NCBI GenBank assembly: GCA_036843405.1
Contig: DAITSJ010000024.1
Coordinates: 1 to 57,289, forward strand
DNA from: DGNJ01 sp002388905
GTDB taxonomy: Bacteria; Pseudomonadota; Gammaproteobacteria; Pseudomonadales; Porticoccaceae
Direction: 5' to 3'
DNA length: 57,289 bases
In this document: positions 32,375-42,100 of the stretch, piece after piece
Numbering within the stretch: the first letter of the stretch is position 1
How the letters are laid out: each line of letters begins with the position of its first letter
Notes under the pieces: model-generated
Database searches by the model: none
What the model was told of the DNA's origin: nothing
What the model saw: the letters and a program-made list of their open reading frames with translations, nothing else
Translations under genes and position numbers: made by a program

Positions 32375-35300
32375 TCAATATTCCAGTTGAACGGCGTTGA
32401 AGCCGTAACTTTCGCGCAGCCTGTGCAAAAGCTCGTCCTCCGGGTAAACGGCCCAGTCCGGCGACAACCGCACCTGTCCGGTGGCCTCCCGGCCCCGGTA
32501 GCGGACCATCACCGGGCACCGGCCGCTGCGAAAGGGTTCGAGAATCCGCGACAGTTCCGCGCCGCCGCGCTGGCCATTGAGGTGCTCGCGACCGAGATCG
32601 AGCGTGATGCCCTTGATATAGGCCTGACGTGCCTCGTAAAGAGTTTGCACTTTATCGGCGCGCATCTTGAAACCACCGGTGTAGTCGTCCTCGCTGACCT
32701 GGCCCTCGACCACCAGCAGCGCATCCTTGACTATCTTTTCCCGGTTGTCCCGGAACCGGTCGGCGAATACCGCCACCTCGATCCGGCCGGAACGATCGTC
32801 GAGCACCATAAAAGCCATGCCCTCGCCTTTCTTGTTCTTAAGAAAACGCAGGCCCACCACCAACCCCGCCACCAGTTGGGGTTCCCGGGAGGGTTTGAGG
32901 TTGCTGATACGTTCGGGCACGAAAAAGGCCAGCTCCTCGGCATATTCATCCACCGGATGACCGGTGAGATAAAGCCCCAGGGTTTCCTTTTCCCCCTGAA
33001 GACGCTGCTTGACGGTGAAGCGCCGGACACTGCTGAAGGAGTGATAGCCGATCTCCGGGGCACTGGCCACCACGGATTCTCCAAACAGGTCGCCCATGCC
33101 GCTGGCCGCATTGCGGGTATGCTGCTCGGCGAGACCCACGGCCTCCTCCATGGCGGCCATCATCACCGCCCGACCGAAACCCGGTTCGCCATCCGGGCCG
33201 ATGCTGTCCAGGGCGCCGGCCCGGATCAGGGCTTCCAGGGCCCGCTTGTTGACCTTGCGCGGGTCCACCCGGACGCAGAAATCAAAAAGATCGGCGAAGG
33301 GCTCGCCTTCCGCCCGGGCGGCGATGATATTCTCCACCGGCCCTTCGCCCAGGCCCTTGATGGCGCCCAGACCGTAGACGATCTCCCCGGCCGGGGACAC
33401 GATAAACCGGTACTGGCCGACATTGACGTCGGGCGGCGTAATGGTCAGGCCCATGGCCCGGCACTCGTCCACCAGGGTCACCACCTTGTCGGTGTTCTGC
33501 ATGTCGGCGGAGAGCACCGCCGCCATGAACTCCGCCGGGTAGTGGGCCTTGAGCCAGGCGGTCTGGTAGGCGAGCAATGCATAGGCGGCGGAGTGGGATT
33601 TGTTGAAGCCGTAGCCGGCAAACTTCTCCATCAGGTCGAAAATATTGGCGGCAAGATCCTCTTCGATCCCGTTTTTCGCAGCCCCGGCCATAAAGATCTC
33701 GCGCTGCTTGGCCATCTCCTCGGCCTTTTTCTTGCCCATGGCCCGGCGCAGCAGGTCGGCGCCGCCCAGGGTGTAGCCGCCGAGCACCTGGGCAATCTGC
33801 ATCACCTGCTCCTGATAGAGGATGATGCCGTAGGTGGGCCCGAGCACCGGCTTCAGGTCCGGGTGCTGGTACCTGGGGTGGGGATAGGCCACCTCGGCAC
33901 GGCCGTGCTTGCGATTGATAAAATCGTCCACCATCCCGGATTGCAGGGGCCCGGGACGGAACAGGGCGACCAGGGCGATAATGTCCTCGAAACAGTCCGG
34001 CCGCAGGCGCCGGATCAGTTCCTTCATGCCCCGGGATTCCAACTGGAATACCGCCGTGGTCTCGGCCCGCTTCATCAGTTCGAAGCTGGGGCCGTCGTCC
34101 AGGGGAATGTCGTTGATGTCCAGGAGAGGCTCGTCCGCCTGCCGGTTGGCGTTCACCATGGCCACCGCCCAGTCGATGATGGTCAGGGTACGCAGTCCCA
34201 GAAAGTCGAACTTCACCAGGCCCGCCTGTTCCACGTCGTCCTTGTCGAACTGGGTGACCAGGCTGCCGCCGGCCTCGTCGCAGTACAGGGGCGCGAAATC
34301 GATGAGTGTGGTGGGTGCGATCACCACGCCACCGGCGTGCTTGCCCACGTTGCGGGTCACGCCTTCCAGCTGCACGGCCATTTCCCAGATTTCCTGGGCC
34401 TCCTCGTCTTCCTCCAGGAATTCCCGCAGTATCTCCTCCTGCTCCACGGCCTTGCCCAGGGTCATGCCGATATCCGGGGGGATCATCTTGGAGAGCTTGT
34501 CGGCCAGGCCGTAGGATTTGCCCTGGACCCGGGCCACGTCCCGGACCACGGCCTTGGCGGCCATGGTGCCGAAGGTGATGATCTGGGAAACGGCATCCCG
34601 GCCGTAGCGTTCCGCCACATAGGCGATGACCCTGTCCCGTTTCTCCATGCAGAAATCCACGTCGAAGTCGGGCATGGAGACACGTTCCGGATTGAGAAAG
34701 CGCTCGAACAGCAGGTCGTAGGCCAGGGGGTCCAGGTCGGTGATCTCCAGGGCGTAGGCCACCAGGGAACCCGCCCCTGAGCCCCGTCCGGGCCCCACGG
34801 GAATATCGTTCTCCTTGGCCCAGCGGATAAAGTCCATGACGATCAGGAAGTAGCCGGGGAAGCCCATCTGGTTGATGATGTCCAGCTCGAAACGCAACCG
34901 CTGCTCGTACTCCCCGCGCCGGCGATCCCGCTCGCCGCTGTCCGCGAACAGGGTCGCCAGCCGCTTTTCCAGGCCCTCGAAACTGAGCTTCTCGAAATAG
35001 GTCTCGGTGGTAAAACCGGCCGGGATGGGGTACTCCGGCAGGTAGTGCTTGCCCAGCTCCAGTTCCAGGCTGCAGCGTTTGGCAATCTCGACGCTGTTTG
35101 CCAGGGCTTCGGGAATATCGCTGAACAGTTCCGCCATCTCTTCCGCGGAACGAAGGTACTGCTGGGGGCTGTAGCGGCGCTCCCGGCGCGGGTCGTCCAG
35201 GGTCCTGCCCTCGTTGATGCAGACCCGGGCCTCGTGGGCATCGAACTGCTCCCGTTCGAGAAAGCAGACGTCGTTGGTGGCCACCACCGGGCACCGGTTC

Positions 35301-35872
35301 GCGCCGGCCAGCTCAACGGCCCGATGCAGGTAATCCTCCTCGCCATCGCGGCCGGTGCGGGTCAGCTCCAGGTAATAGCGGTCGGGAAAATCCCGGCGCC
35401 AGTCGTCGAGCAGCGCCTGTGCCTGTTCCCGCCTGTTGGCCAGCAATGCCTGGCCCACGTCGCCCTGGCGTCCGCCGGACAGGACGATCAGCCCTTCACC
35501 GAGCTCGGCCAGCCACTCCCGGCGCAGCATGGGCCGGCCCTGAACCTGCCCTTCCAGGTAGGCCCGGGAAATCAGCCGGGTCAGGTTGCGGTAGCCTTCC
35601 CCGTTCTGCACCAGCAGCGTCACCTGGCTCGGCGGCGCATCCTGCGCCGGCGGGGCCACCTGGAAATCGCTGCCGCAAATGGGCTTGATACCGGCTCCCC
35701 GGGCGGCTTTGAAGAATTTCACCAGGGCAAAGAAATTGCACACGTCGGTGATCGCCACCGCCGGCATGCCGTACTCCGCGGATTTGCCGATCAGGGAACC
35801 GATACGGACGATGCCATCCACCAGGGAGTACTCGGTGTGGACGCGCAAATGGATAAATGAAGGTTCTGCCAT
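32375..35872 (-). CDS. dnaE: DNA polymerase III subunit alpha
   Basis: This is the replicative polymerase, 1165 residues. Order of domains: N-terminal PHP domain (from FIHLRVHTEYSLVDGIVRI), polymerase palm and fingers with the catalytic aspartates in SMPDFDVDF (Asp about 402 and 404), a helix-hairpin-helix region, an OB domain (near VAGLVVGLRFLKNKKGEGMAFMVLDD) and a C-terminal region ending in QLEY. The length is standard for DnaE1. The 176-base gap before accA shows no clear terminator. An AtoE-type transporter separates it from rnhB. Confidence 0.98.
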   Translation of the reverse strand: MAEPSFIHLRVHTEYSLVDGIVRIGSLIGKSAEYGMPAVAITDVCNFFALVKFFKAARGAGIKPICGSDFQVAPPAQDAPPSQVTLLVQNGEGYRNLTRLISRAYLEGQVQGRPMLRREWLAELGEGLIVLSGGRQGDVGQALLANRREQAQALLDDWRRDFPDRYYLELTRTGRDGEEDYLHRAVELAGANRCPVVATNDVCFLEREQFDAHEARVCINEGRTLDDPRRERRYSPQQYLRSAEEMAELFSDIPEALANSVEIAKRCSLELELGKHYLPEYPIPAGFTTETYFEKLSFEGLEKRLATLFADSGERDRRRGEYEQRLRFELDIINQMGFPGYFLIVMDFIRWAKENDIPVGPGRGSGAGSLVAYALEITDLDPLAYDLLFERFLNPERVSMPDFDVDFCMEKRDRVIAYVAERYGRDAVSQIITFGTMAAKAVVRDVARVQGKSYGLADKLSKMIPPDIGMTLGKAVEQEEILREFLEEDEEAQEIWEMAVQLEGVTRNVGKHAGGVVIAPTTLIDFAPLYCDEAGGSLVTQFDKDDVEQAGLVKFDFLGLRTLTIIDWAVAMVNANRQADEPLLDINDIPLDDGPSFELMKRAETTAVFQLESRGMKELIRRLRPDCFEDIIALVALFRPGPLQSGMVDDFINRKHGRAEVAYPHPRYQHPDLKPVLGPTYGIILYQEQVMQIAQVLGGYTLGGADLLRRAMGKKKAEEMAKQREIFMAGAAKNGIEEDLAANIFDLMEKFAGYGFNKSHSAAYALLAYQTAWLKAHYPAEFMAAVLSADMQNTDKVVTLVDECRAMGLTITPPDVNVGQYRFIVSPAGEIVYGLGAIKGLGEGPVENIIAARAEGEPFADLFDFCVRVDPRKVNKRALEALIRAGALDSIGPDGEPGFGRAVMMAAMEEAVGLAEQHTRNAASGMGDLFGESVVASAPEIGYHSFSSVRRFTVKQRLQGEKETLGLYLTGHPVDEYAEELAFFVPERISNLKPSREPQLVAGLVVGLRFLKNKKGEGMAFMVLDDRSGRIEVAVFADRFRDNREKIVKDALLVVEGQVSEDDYTGGFKMRADKVQTLYEARQAYIKGITLDLGREHLNGQRGGAELSRILEPFRSGRCPVMVRYRGREATGQVRLSPDWAVYPEDELLHRLRESYGFNAVQLEY

Positions 35873-35977
35873 GGGATATCAGTTTGTCTCTTTCAACGTG
35901 AAGCCGCCGGTGTGTTTACCGGTGCGATTGCCGGGCGTCAGCCGTATTATGCGCCGGATTCGTGGCGCGTTCGGCCT

Positions 35978-37309
35978 TTAATACATTAACGCCATGCCCG
36001 CCATGATCACCAGCCCGGTCCAGAGCAAGGCCACGGTGCAGTAACCCATGATGTCCTTGATGGAGAGCCCGGCGATGGCGAGCATGGGCAGTGTCCAGAA
36101 TGGCTGGATAAGGTTGGTCCAGGCATCCCCGAAAGCCACCGCCATGGCTGCCCGGTTCAGGGGCACGCCCAGGTTATCGGCCGCGGGGATCACGATGGGC
36201 GCCTGCACCGCCCACTGGCCGCCGCCGGAAGGCACGAAAAAATTGACCAGGCCCGCACTGAGGAATGTCCAGAGAGGAAAGGTTTGCGGCGTCGACAGGG
36301 CGACAAAACCCTGGGAAATGGAAACCGCCAGCCCGGAACTGGCCATCATGCCCATGATTCCCGCATAAAGGGGGAACTGCAGGACGATTCCCGAGGTACC
36401 CCGCACCGCCTCGTGGAAGTCGCGCAAATAATTGGCCGGCGTCTGGTGGAAGAGGACACCGAGGGTAAGGAATAACAGGCTGATGGTATTCAGGTCGATA
36501 CCGCCGCCCTGAATGAAGTGATCTGCCAGGTACCAGGCGCCGAGACCGCCCAGGGCAAAAGAGAATACGCGGCTGTGTTCCAGGCGCTGGGCCGGGGTCA
36601 TCTGGTCCCGGGAGGGAGGCGCCGGCGGCGTTTCATCCTCGAAAAGCGAGTCCGGCACCGGCGGTACCTGCTCCGGCGGCGGCATCATCAGGCGGTTGAC
36701 CACCGGGAGGGTGATCAACAGGAGCGCGCAGATCACCAGGTTGGGCCAGTCGAAGAGTGTCTCGGAGACGGGAATCACCCTCCCCTCCAGCATTTTGCCG
36801 AGGGCATCCGAGCCGCCGGCGGCCAGCTTCAGGGGAATCGAGCCCGACAGGCCGGCGTGCCAGATAATGATACTGCTGTAAGCCGAGGCCACCAGCAACG
36901 GATAGTGCACGCCGCGCACCCGCCGGGCCATCTCCCTCGCCACCAGGGCACTGCCGATCAGGCCGAAACCCCAGTTGATCCAGAACGCGAGCATGGCAAA
37001 AACGGTGACCAGGATGATTGCCTGGCCCGGGGAGCGGGCTAGGCCGGCCAGGCGGCGCAACAGAGCCTGTATGGGCGGGCTGCTGGAAAAGACGTGGCCG
37101 GTCACGAGGATCAGCACCATCTGCATGGAAAAAGTGAGCAGCCCCCAGACGCCGTCGCCCCAGAACCCCACCATGGCGGTCACCGACTGACCCTCGCTGA
37201 TCATGCCGGCAATCAGCACCACCAGTGTCAGGAGAATGGCAAACAAAAAGGCGTTGGGCAGCCAGCGCTGTACCACACGGGTAAAAAAATCGGCCAGCGT
37301 CTTGATCAC
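35978..37309 (-). CDS. Short-chain fatty acid transporter, AtoE family
   Basis: This 443-residue polytopic membrane protein of the AtoE/TIGR00366 family is predicted to take up short-chain fatty acids. It has about ten to twelve hydrophobic segments and characteristic stretches such as FWINWGFGLIGSALVAREMAR, SIIIWHAGLSGSIPL, NFFVPSGGGQWAVQAP and AFGDAWTNLIQPFWTLPML. I chose GTG at 37309 because AGGAGGGG lies seven bases before it. It follows rnhB by 48 bases on the same strand and precedes dnaE by 105. This position between rnhB and dnaE is unusual. The substrate is inferred from the family only. Confidence 0.9.
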   Translation of the reverse strand: MIKTLADFFTRVVQRWLPNAFLFAILLTLVVLIAGMISEGQSVTAMVGFWGDGVWGLLTFSMQMVLILVTGHVFSSSPPIQALLRRLAGLARSPGQAIILVTVFAMLAFWINWGFGLIGSALVAREMARRVRGVHYPLLVASAYSSIIIWHAGLSGSIPLKLAAGGSDALGKMLEGRVIPVSETLFDWPNLVICALLLITLPVVNRLMMPPPEQVPPVPDSLFEDETPPAPPSRDQMTPAQRLEHSRVFSFALGGLGAWYLADHFIQGGGIDLNTISLLFLTLGVLFHQTPANYLRDFHEAVRGTSGIVLQFPLYAGIMGMMASSGLAVSISQGFVALSTPQTFPLWTFLSAGLVNFFVPSGGGQWAVQAPIVIPAADNLGVPLNRAAMAVAFGDAWTNLIQPFWTLPMLAIAGLSIKDIMGYCTVALLWTGLVIMAGMALMY

Positions 37310-37357
37310 GGTCTTTCCCCTCCTGTAAGGCAATTATCTTTCTTGTGGGTGGTGCCG

Positions 37358-37963
37358 CTAAAGCGGCAGATCCCCCTGTTCTCCGTCCACCCGGATGGGC
37401 CGGAAAGAGCGCCGGTGAATGGCACAGGGACCGAGCCGGCCCAGGGCCTCCAGGTGCCGGGGGGTGGCGTAGCCTTTGTGCTCGGCAAAACCGTAACCGG
37501 GAAAACGGCGCTCGGATTCCATCATTTCACCGTCGCGGGTGACTTTGGCGAGAATCCCCGCGGCGCTGATGGCGGGCACGAGGCTGTCGCCCCTGACGAC
37601 GGCCTGGGCGCGGTACTGCCACCTGGGCAGACGGTTACCGTCCACCGCGACAAACTCCGGCCGCACGGATAGGCCATCCACGGCCCGGACCATGGCCATC
37701 AGGGTGGCCTGGAGGATATTGTAGCGGTCGATTTCCGCCACCGATGCCCGGGCCACAAACCAGGCCAGGGCCCGGCAGCGGATTTCCTCGCTCAGGGATT
37801 GGCGCCTGCCGGCGGACAATGTCTTGGAATCGGCCAGCCCGTCGACGGGCCTCTCGGGGTCGAGAATCACCGCCGCGGTGACTACGTCTCCGGCCAGGGG
37901 TCCGCGACCCACTTCGTCGACACCGGCGAGCAAACGTCCTTTGTATGACAACGCCACGGTCAT
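37358..37963 (-). CDS. rnhB: Ribonuclease HII
   Basis: RNase HII cuts RNA in RNA-DNA hybrids and starts removal of single misincorporated ribonucleotides. The 201-residue protein has the catalytic DEVGRGPLAG (Asp16, Glu17), Asp108 in FVAVDGNRLP and the C-terminal AEHKGYATPRHLEALGRLGPCAIHRRSFRP. Length is normal. Its ATG overlaps the lpxB stop by 4 bases, continuing the lpxA-lpxB-rnhB order seen in E. coli and Pseudomonas. Confidence 0.97.
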   Translation of the reverse strand: MTVALSYKGRLLAGVDEVGRGPLAGDVVTAAVILDPERPVDGLADSKTLSAGRRQSLSEEIRCRALAWFVARASVAEIDRYNILQATLMAMVRAVDGLSVRPEFVAVDGNRLPRWQYRAQAVVRGDSLVPAISAAGILAKVTRDGEMMESERRFPGYGFAEHKGYATPRHLEALGRLGPCAIHRRSFRPIRVDGEQGDLPL

Positions 37964-39120
37964 GTGCGCGCCCGCCGTTCATCGATCATGGCACCGAGGG
38001 TCCTCGCCGCGGTCTCGGCGGCGTCGACCCGAAGCTGGCGATGCAAGTCTGTGTAGGCCAAAACCTGGCGCTCCCGGTAGTCGTTGTCGTAGAGGGCCTG
38101 TAACAGATGGTTGCCCAGAGCCTCCACCGTGGCCGCGTCCTGCACCAGCTCGGGAACCAGGGCCCGCCCGGCGATGAGGTTGGGAAGGGCAATATAGGGG
38201 GTTTTGACAAGCCGTGACAAGAGCCGGTAGGTCATCGCGCCCATCCGGTACGCAACCACCATGGGTTTTTTCAGCAGCATGGCTTCCAGCGCGGTGGTGC
38301 CCGAGGTCAGCAGGACCGCGTCCGACGCCGCCATGGCATCGTGGGATTGGCCCTCAACGAGAACTACCGGCAGGCCCGGGCGGTCTTCCAGAAGATTCCG
38401 AAGTTGCCGGTATCGATCCCGATTGGCGGCCGGTATGACAAGGCGCAGATCGCCATGGCGCTCGAGCAGCCACCGGGCAACCCGCAGGAAAAGCGGCCCC
38501 ATCAACGCCACCTCGGAGCGACGACTGCCCGGCATGATTGCCAGCAGCTTGCCGTCCCCTGAAAGATCCAGGCGGGCGCGGGCATCCCCGCTATCCGGCT
38601 CCACCGGAAAGCGGTCTGCAAGCGGGTGGCCGACAAAGGTCACCGGCACCCCGTGCTGTTCATAGAATTCCGTCTCGAAGGGAAAGAGTGTCAGCATCCG
38701 GTCAACGGCCCGCGCGATTTTCCTGATCCGTCCCCGCCGCCAGGCCCAGACCGAGGGACTGACATAATGGGCGGTGAGTACGCCCCGCGCACGCAATCTG
38801 GCTTCCAGGCCCAGGTTGAAATCCGGGGAATCGATACCCAGCACCAAATCACAGCCGGCGTCCAGGAAATACCGGTAAAGGCCGCGGCGCATGCGCAACA
38901 GTTCGGGAAGCCGCTTGAGGGGGTCGACAAAGCCCATCACCGACAGGCGTTCAAGGGGAAAGAGACTCTCGAAACCTTCGGCCAGCATCCGCTCGCCGCC
39001 GACACCGGCGAACCGGGCACCGGGATAATACGTACGCAGGGCGGAGATCAGGGCCGCGCCCAGCTGGTCGCCCGAGGCTTCCCCCGCCACCATGCCGATT
39101 CGTACTGGTGCTTCCCTCAT
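37960..39120 (-). CDS. lpxB: Lipid-A-disaccharide synthase
   Basis: LpxB joins UDP-diacylglucosamine and lipid X to form the lipid A disaccharide at the inner membrane. From MREAPVRIGMVAGEASGDQLGA the product has 386 residues. Conserved regions include GVGGERMLAEGFESLFPLERLSVMGF, YVSPSVWAWRRGRI, GHPLAD and LLTSGTTALEAMLL. An upstream ATG nine codons earlier has no homology support. It follows lpxA by 41 bases and overlaps rnhB. Confidence 0.97.
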   Translation of the reverse strand: MREAPVRIGMVAGEASGDQLGAALISALRTYYPGARFAGVGGERMLAEGFESLFPLERLSVMGFVDPLKRLPELLRMRRGLYRYFLDAGCDLVLGIDSPDFNLGLEARLRARGVLTAHYVSPSVWAWRRGRIRKIARAVDRMLTLFPFETEFYEQHGVPVTFVGHPLADRFPVEPDSGDARARLDLSGDGKLLAIMPGSRRSEVALMGPLFLRVARWLLERHGDLRLVIPAANRDRYRQLRNLLEDRPGLPVVLVEGQSHDAMAASDAVLLTSGTTALEAMLLKKPMVVAYRMGAMTYRLLSRLVKTPYIALPNLIAGRALVPELVQDAATVEALGNHLLQALYDNDYRERQVLAYTDLHRQLRVDAAETAARTLGAMIDERRART

Positions 39121-39161
39121 GACTGGTTCTCTTCGCCGTGAGGCCACGGGGCCCCGGGATG

Positions 39162-39932
39162 TTAGCGGACAATGCCCCGGCGAGAGGCGCGAACAAAGGC
39201 CACCAGCGGAGCCAGCACCTCGGCGGCGTCGTCCATCCCGCCGATTTGTGCAAGCGCGTCCTCCAGCTTCAGTCCCTTTCGGTAGAGCAGCTTGTAGGCT
39301 CGGTTGATGGCGGCGATCTGTTCCTTGCCGAACCCCCTGCGCTTGAGGCCCTCGCTGTTGATGGTGCGCGGCACCGCCGGATTGCCGGCGACCATCACAT
39401 AGGGAGGCACGTCCTGGGGAATATAACTGCCCGCGCCGGCAAAGCTGTGGGCGCCGAGACTGACATACTGGTGGACGAGTACGTAGCCCGACAGGATCGC
39501 CCAGTCCCCCACGTGGACGTGGCCGGCCAGGGAGGCATTATTGACCAGAATGGTGTTGTCGCCGATGACACAATCGTGACCGACGTGCACGTAAGCCATC
39601 AACAGATTATTGCTGCCGATGGTGGTCTCGCCACGGTCCTGGACCGTGCCCCGATGGATGGTGACCCCTTCCCGGATGATATTGTCATCGCCGATCACCA
39701 GGCGTGTCTCCTCACCCCGATACTTCAGGTCGGGGGTTTCCTCGCCGACAGTGGCAAACTGGAAGACCCGGTTGTTCCGGCCGATGGTGCTGGGCCCGCG
39801 AATCACCACATGGGAGTTCACCACGGTACCATCGCCGATCTCGACATCAGGCCCGATGATACTCCAGGGTCCCACCTGGACGTTGTCGCCGAGAACGGCG
39901 GAGGGATCGATAATGGCTCGGGGGTCGATCAA
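39162..39932 (-). CDS. lpxA: UDP-N-acetylglucosamine O-acyltransferase
   Basis: LpxA adds the first hydroxyacyl chain to UDP-GlcNAc in lipid A synthesis. The 256-residue protein is a left-handed beta helix of hexapeptide repeats (IDPSAVLGDNVQVGPWSIIGPDVEIG onward). It contains the catalytic-histidine region LLMAYVHVGHDCVIG and the C-terminal helical domain (KRRGFGKEQIAAINRAYKLLYR). The start codon is TTG with a GGAGG site nine bases upstream, an uncommon choice that may limit expression. A 106-base gap separates it from fabZ, wider than the usual near-contact. Confidence 0.97.
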   Translation of the reverse strand: MIDPRAIIDPSAVLGDNVQVGPWSIIGPDVEIGDGTVVNSHVVIRGPSTIGRNNRVFQFATVGEETPDLKYRGEETRLVIGDDNIIREGVTIHRGTVQDRGETTIGSNNLLMAYVHVGHDCVIGDNTILVNNASLAGHVHVGDWAILSGYVLVHQYVSLGAHSFAGAGSYIPQDVPPYVMVAGNPAVPRTINSEGLKRRGFGKEQIAAINRAYKLLYRKGLKLEDALAQIGGMDDAAEVLAPLVAFVRASRRGIVR

Positions 39933-40038
39933 GGCCGGTCACCTCCGGCGGCCTGACTGTTCAACGGGTACGACAAATCCTTCTCCTCTGTCGGGCGAAC
40001 ACGGGGAAAATATCGGGTGGCGGCGTCTTGCCCCGACC

Positions 40039-40476
40039 TCAGTCCAGTTGTTGCAGGGCGCAGAGAATGGTCGCCTCGCAGGCCAGCTTGTCGTCGACAC
40101 TGGAGCGACACTGGAAACGCCATATATTGCGCTTCACCGAGGCGATGGATGCCTCGAGTACCAAACGATCGCCGGGAATGACGCGGCGCTTGAAGCGGAC
40201 ACCGTCGACACCGGCGAACAGATAGAGATTCTTGTCGTCCGGACGCTTGTCGACAGTGGCAAAGCCGAGGATGCCCGCCGCCTGGGCCATGGCCTCGATA
40301 ATCATGACCCCGGGGAAAATAGGCGCATTGGGGAAGTGGCCGTTAAAAACGTCTTCATTGGCGGTGATGTTCTTGTAGGCGATGATATGGGCCCCCGGCT
40401 CCAGCTCCAGCACCCTGTCTACCAGCAGAAACGGGTAGCGGTGGGGCAGGAATTCTTTGATCTCTTTAATTTCCAT
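40039..40476 (-). CDS. fabZ: 3-hydroxyacyl-ACP dehydratase FabZ
   Basis: FabZ dehydrates 3-hydroxyacyl-ACP in fatty acid elongation and competes with LpxA/LpxD for hydroxyacyl-ACP. The 145-residue hotdog-fold protein has LPHRYPFLLVDRV near its start, catalytic His47 in NGHFPNAPIFPG and Glu61 in MIIEAMAQAAG. It lies between lpxD and lpxA, the standard order. Confidence 0.97.
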   Translation of the reverse strand: MEIKEIKEFLPHRYPFLLVDRVLELEPGAHIIAYKNITANEDVFNGHFPNAPIFPGVMIIEAMAQAAGILGFATVDKRPDDKNLYLFAGVDGVRFKRRVIPGDRLVLEASIASVKRNIWRFQCRSSVDDKLACEATILCALQQLD

Positions 40477-40512
40477 TCATCATCCTCGGTGCTGTCGCCA
40501 ATCGCGACGGAG

Positions 40513-41538
40513 TTACTTCTTGTTGCCGCGCCTGTCGAGACGGGAAAGCTTCTGCGCAATGCGATCCAGCTGGCCAAACCGGACCGCATTCCTGCGCCAT
40601 TCGGCAGTCTCGCTGAACGGCGTTCCCGACGAATAGGAACCGGGCCTGGCGATGGATTTTGTAATCATCGAACGCGCCGTCACGGTGACCCCGTCACAGA
40701 GCTCGACATGCCCGACAATACCCACGCCACCGGCGAGCACGCAGTTCCTGCCGATCACGGCGCTGCCGGCGATGGCCACGCAACCGGCAAGCGCGCTATT
40801 GTCACCGACCTTGACGTTGTGGGCAATCTGCACCTGGTTGTCGATAATCACACCGCTGCCAATTACGGTATTGCCCAGGGCGCCACGGTCGATGGTGGTA
40901 CCGGCGCCGATCTCGACGTCATCGCCAATCTCGACGCCACCGAGCTGGTGGATTTTCACCCAACCATCATTGCCCGTAGCGAAGCCGAACCCATCGCTCC
41001 CGATTACCGCGCCACTGTGGATTCTGACACGACTGCCCAGGATGACACCGTGATACAGGTTCACATTGGCGAAAAGCCGCGAATGGGAACCGATAACCGA
41101 GTCCCGACCGACGAAACAGCCGGGGCCGATGACGCACTGTTCCCCGATACGGACACCGGCCTCGATCACCGCCAGGGGCCCGATGGACGCCGAGGGGGCG
41201 ATTTCAGCGGACTCGTCGACAACACTGGCGGAATGGATACCGGGTGACGGCATCGGGGCCCGGTCAAAGAGCCCGGAAGCCCGCGCATAGGCCAGATAGG
41301 GATTGCCGGTCACCAGCTTGTTGCCGGCAAAACCGGCGGTATCGCCCGGGGCCAGAATAATCGCACCGGCCCGGGTTCCGGTCAGATGACGTCGATAGGC
41401 ACTGGATGCCAGAAAAGCCAGTTCGCCAGGCCCGGCATCCTGCAGGGTACTGAGGGCTTTAATTTCGTACGCTGGATCACCCTGCAGCTCGGCATCGAGT
41501 AGCCGGGCGAGCTCTCGCAGGGTGATGGAGCGAGCCAT
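40513..41538 (-). CDS. lpxD: UDP-3-O-(3-hydroxyacyl)glucosamine N-acyltransferase
   Basis: LpxD adds the second hydroxyacyl chain in lipid A synthesis. The 341-residue protein has the N-terminal uridine-binding domain (about 1-100: SITLRELARLLDAELQGDP, LVTGNPYLAYAR), a long hexapeptide-repeat beta helix (about 105-300) and a C-terminal helix. IHQLGGVEIGDDVEIGAGTTIDRGAL is family-typical. It starts 9 bases after skp, so the two are coupled. Confidence 0.97.
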   Translation of the reverse strand: MARSITLRELARLLDAELQGDPAYEIKALSTLQDAGPGELAFLASSAYRRHLTGTRAGAIILAPGDTAGFAGNKLVTGNPYLAYARASGLFDRAPMPSPGIHSASVVDESAEIAPSASIGPLAVIEAGVRIGEQCVIGPGCFVGRDSVIGSHSRLFANVNLYHGVILGSRVRIHSGAVIGSDGFGFATGNDGWVKIHQLGGVEIGDDVEIGAGTTIDRGALGNTVIGSGVIIDNQVQIAHNVKVGDNSALAGCVAIAGSAVIGRNCVLAGGVGIVGHVELCDGVTVTARSMITKSIARPGSYSSGTPFSETAEWRRNAVRFGQLDRIAQKLSRLDRRGNKK

Positions 41539-41547
41539 TGCCAGCGG

Positions 41548-42063
41548 TTACTGGGTTTTCTTGTTGAGTCGGTCGGTCAGCTTCGCGGTAATGTCCATAT
41601 CCGGCTGGGCAACGAGAACCGCATCGGAACGGAACAGCAGCGTGATCCCCTCATCCTTGACGATTTCCTGCAAAGCCTCCAGGGCCTTGGGCCGCAGCTC
41701 GTTGACTATATTGTTCTGCAGCGAGCGCACTTCGGATTGTAATTTGCGCTGCAACAGCTCCAGGTCGGCGCGCAGGTATTCCATCTTTTTCTGGAACGAT
41801 TCAACCTGCTCCTCGGACCAGGTCATGCGGTTGGCTTCCGCATCCTTTTGCAGCGCCTGGATATCCGCGGTGGTGCTGTCGTATTTCGCCTGCAGGGAAG
41901 CGAAGTCGGACTCCGCACGAAGCTCGTTCTGCCTGGCTTTGGCCACTTCGGAACTGAAAATGGCGGCACCGAGATCGACCACGGCGATTTTCTGCTCGGC
42001 CGCCAGGGCGACGGTGCTGAACAGGGTGACGAGAACAAAAACAAAACTTTTTAAATGGCGCAC
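41548..42063 (-). CDS. skp: Periplasmic chaperone Skp/OmpH
   Basis: Skp is a trimeric holdase that carries unfolded outer-membrane proteins to the BAM complex. The 171-residue precursor has a signal peptide (FVFVLVTLFSTVALA, cleavage before AEQK), then IAVVDLGAAIFSSEVAKAR and a long charged coiled-coil (about 50-130) forming the tentacles. The start is GTG at 42063 with GGAGA seven bases before. It lies 37 bases after bamA and next to lpxD. Confidence 0.95.
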   Translation of the reverse strand: MRHLKSFVFVLVTLFSTVALAAEQKIAVVDLGAAIFSSEVAKARQNELRAESDFASLQAKYDSTTADIQALQKDAEANRMTWSEEQVESFQKKMEYLRADLELLQRKLQSEVRSLQNNIVNELRPKALEALQEIVKDEGITLLFRSDAVLVAQPDMDITAKLTDRLNKKTQ

Positions 42064-42100
42064 AAAACGTCTCCACTCGTTGGTTGATTAACAGGGTTGA

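Noticed and set aside
32387..34780. 797-codon plus-strand open frame opposite dnaE
   Set aside because: It has no recognisable domains and the His/Gly/Val-rich composition of an antisense shadow.
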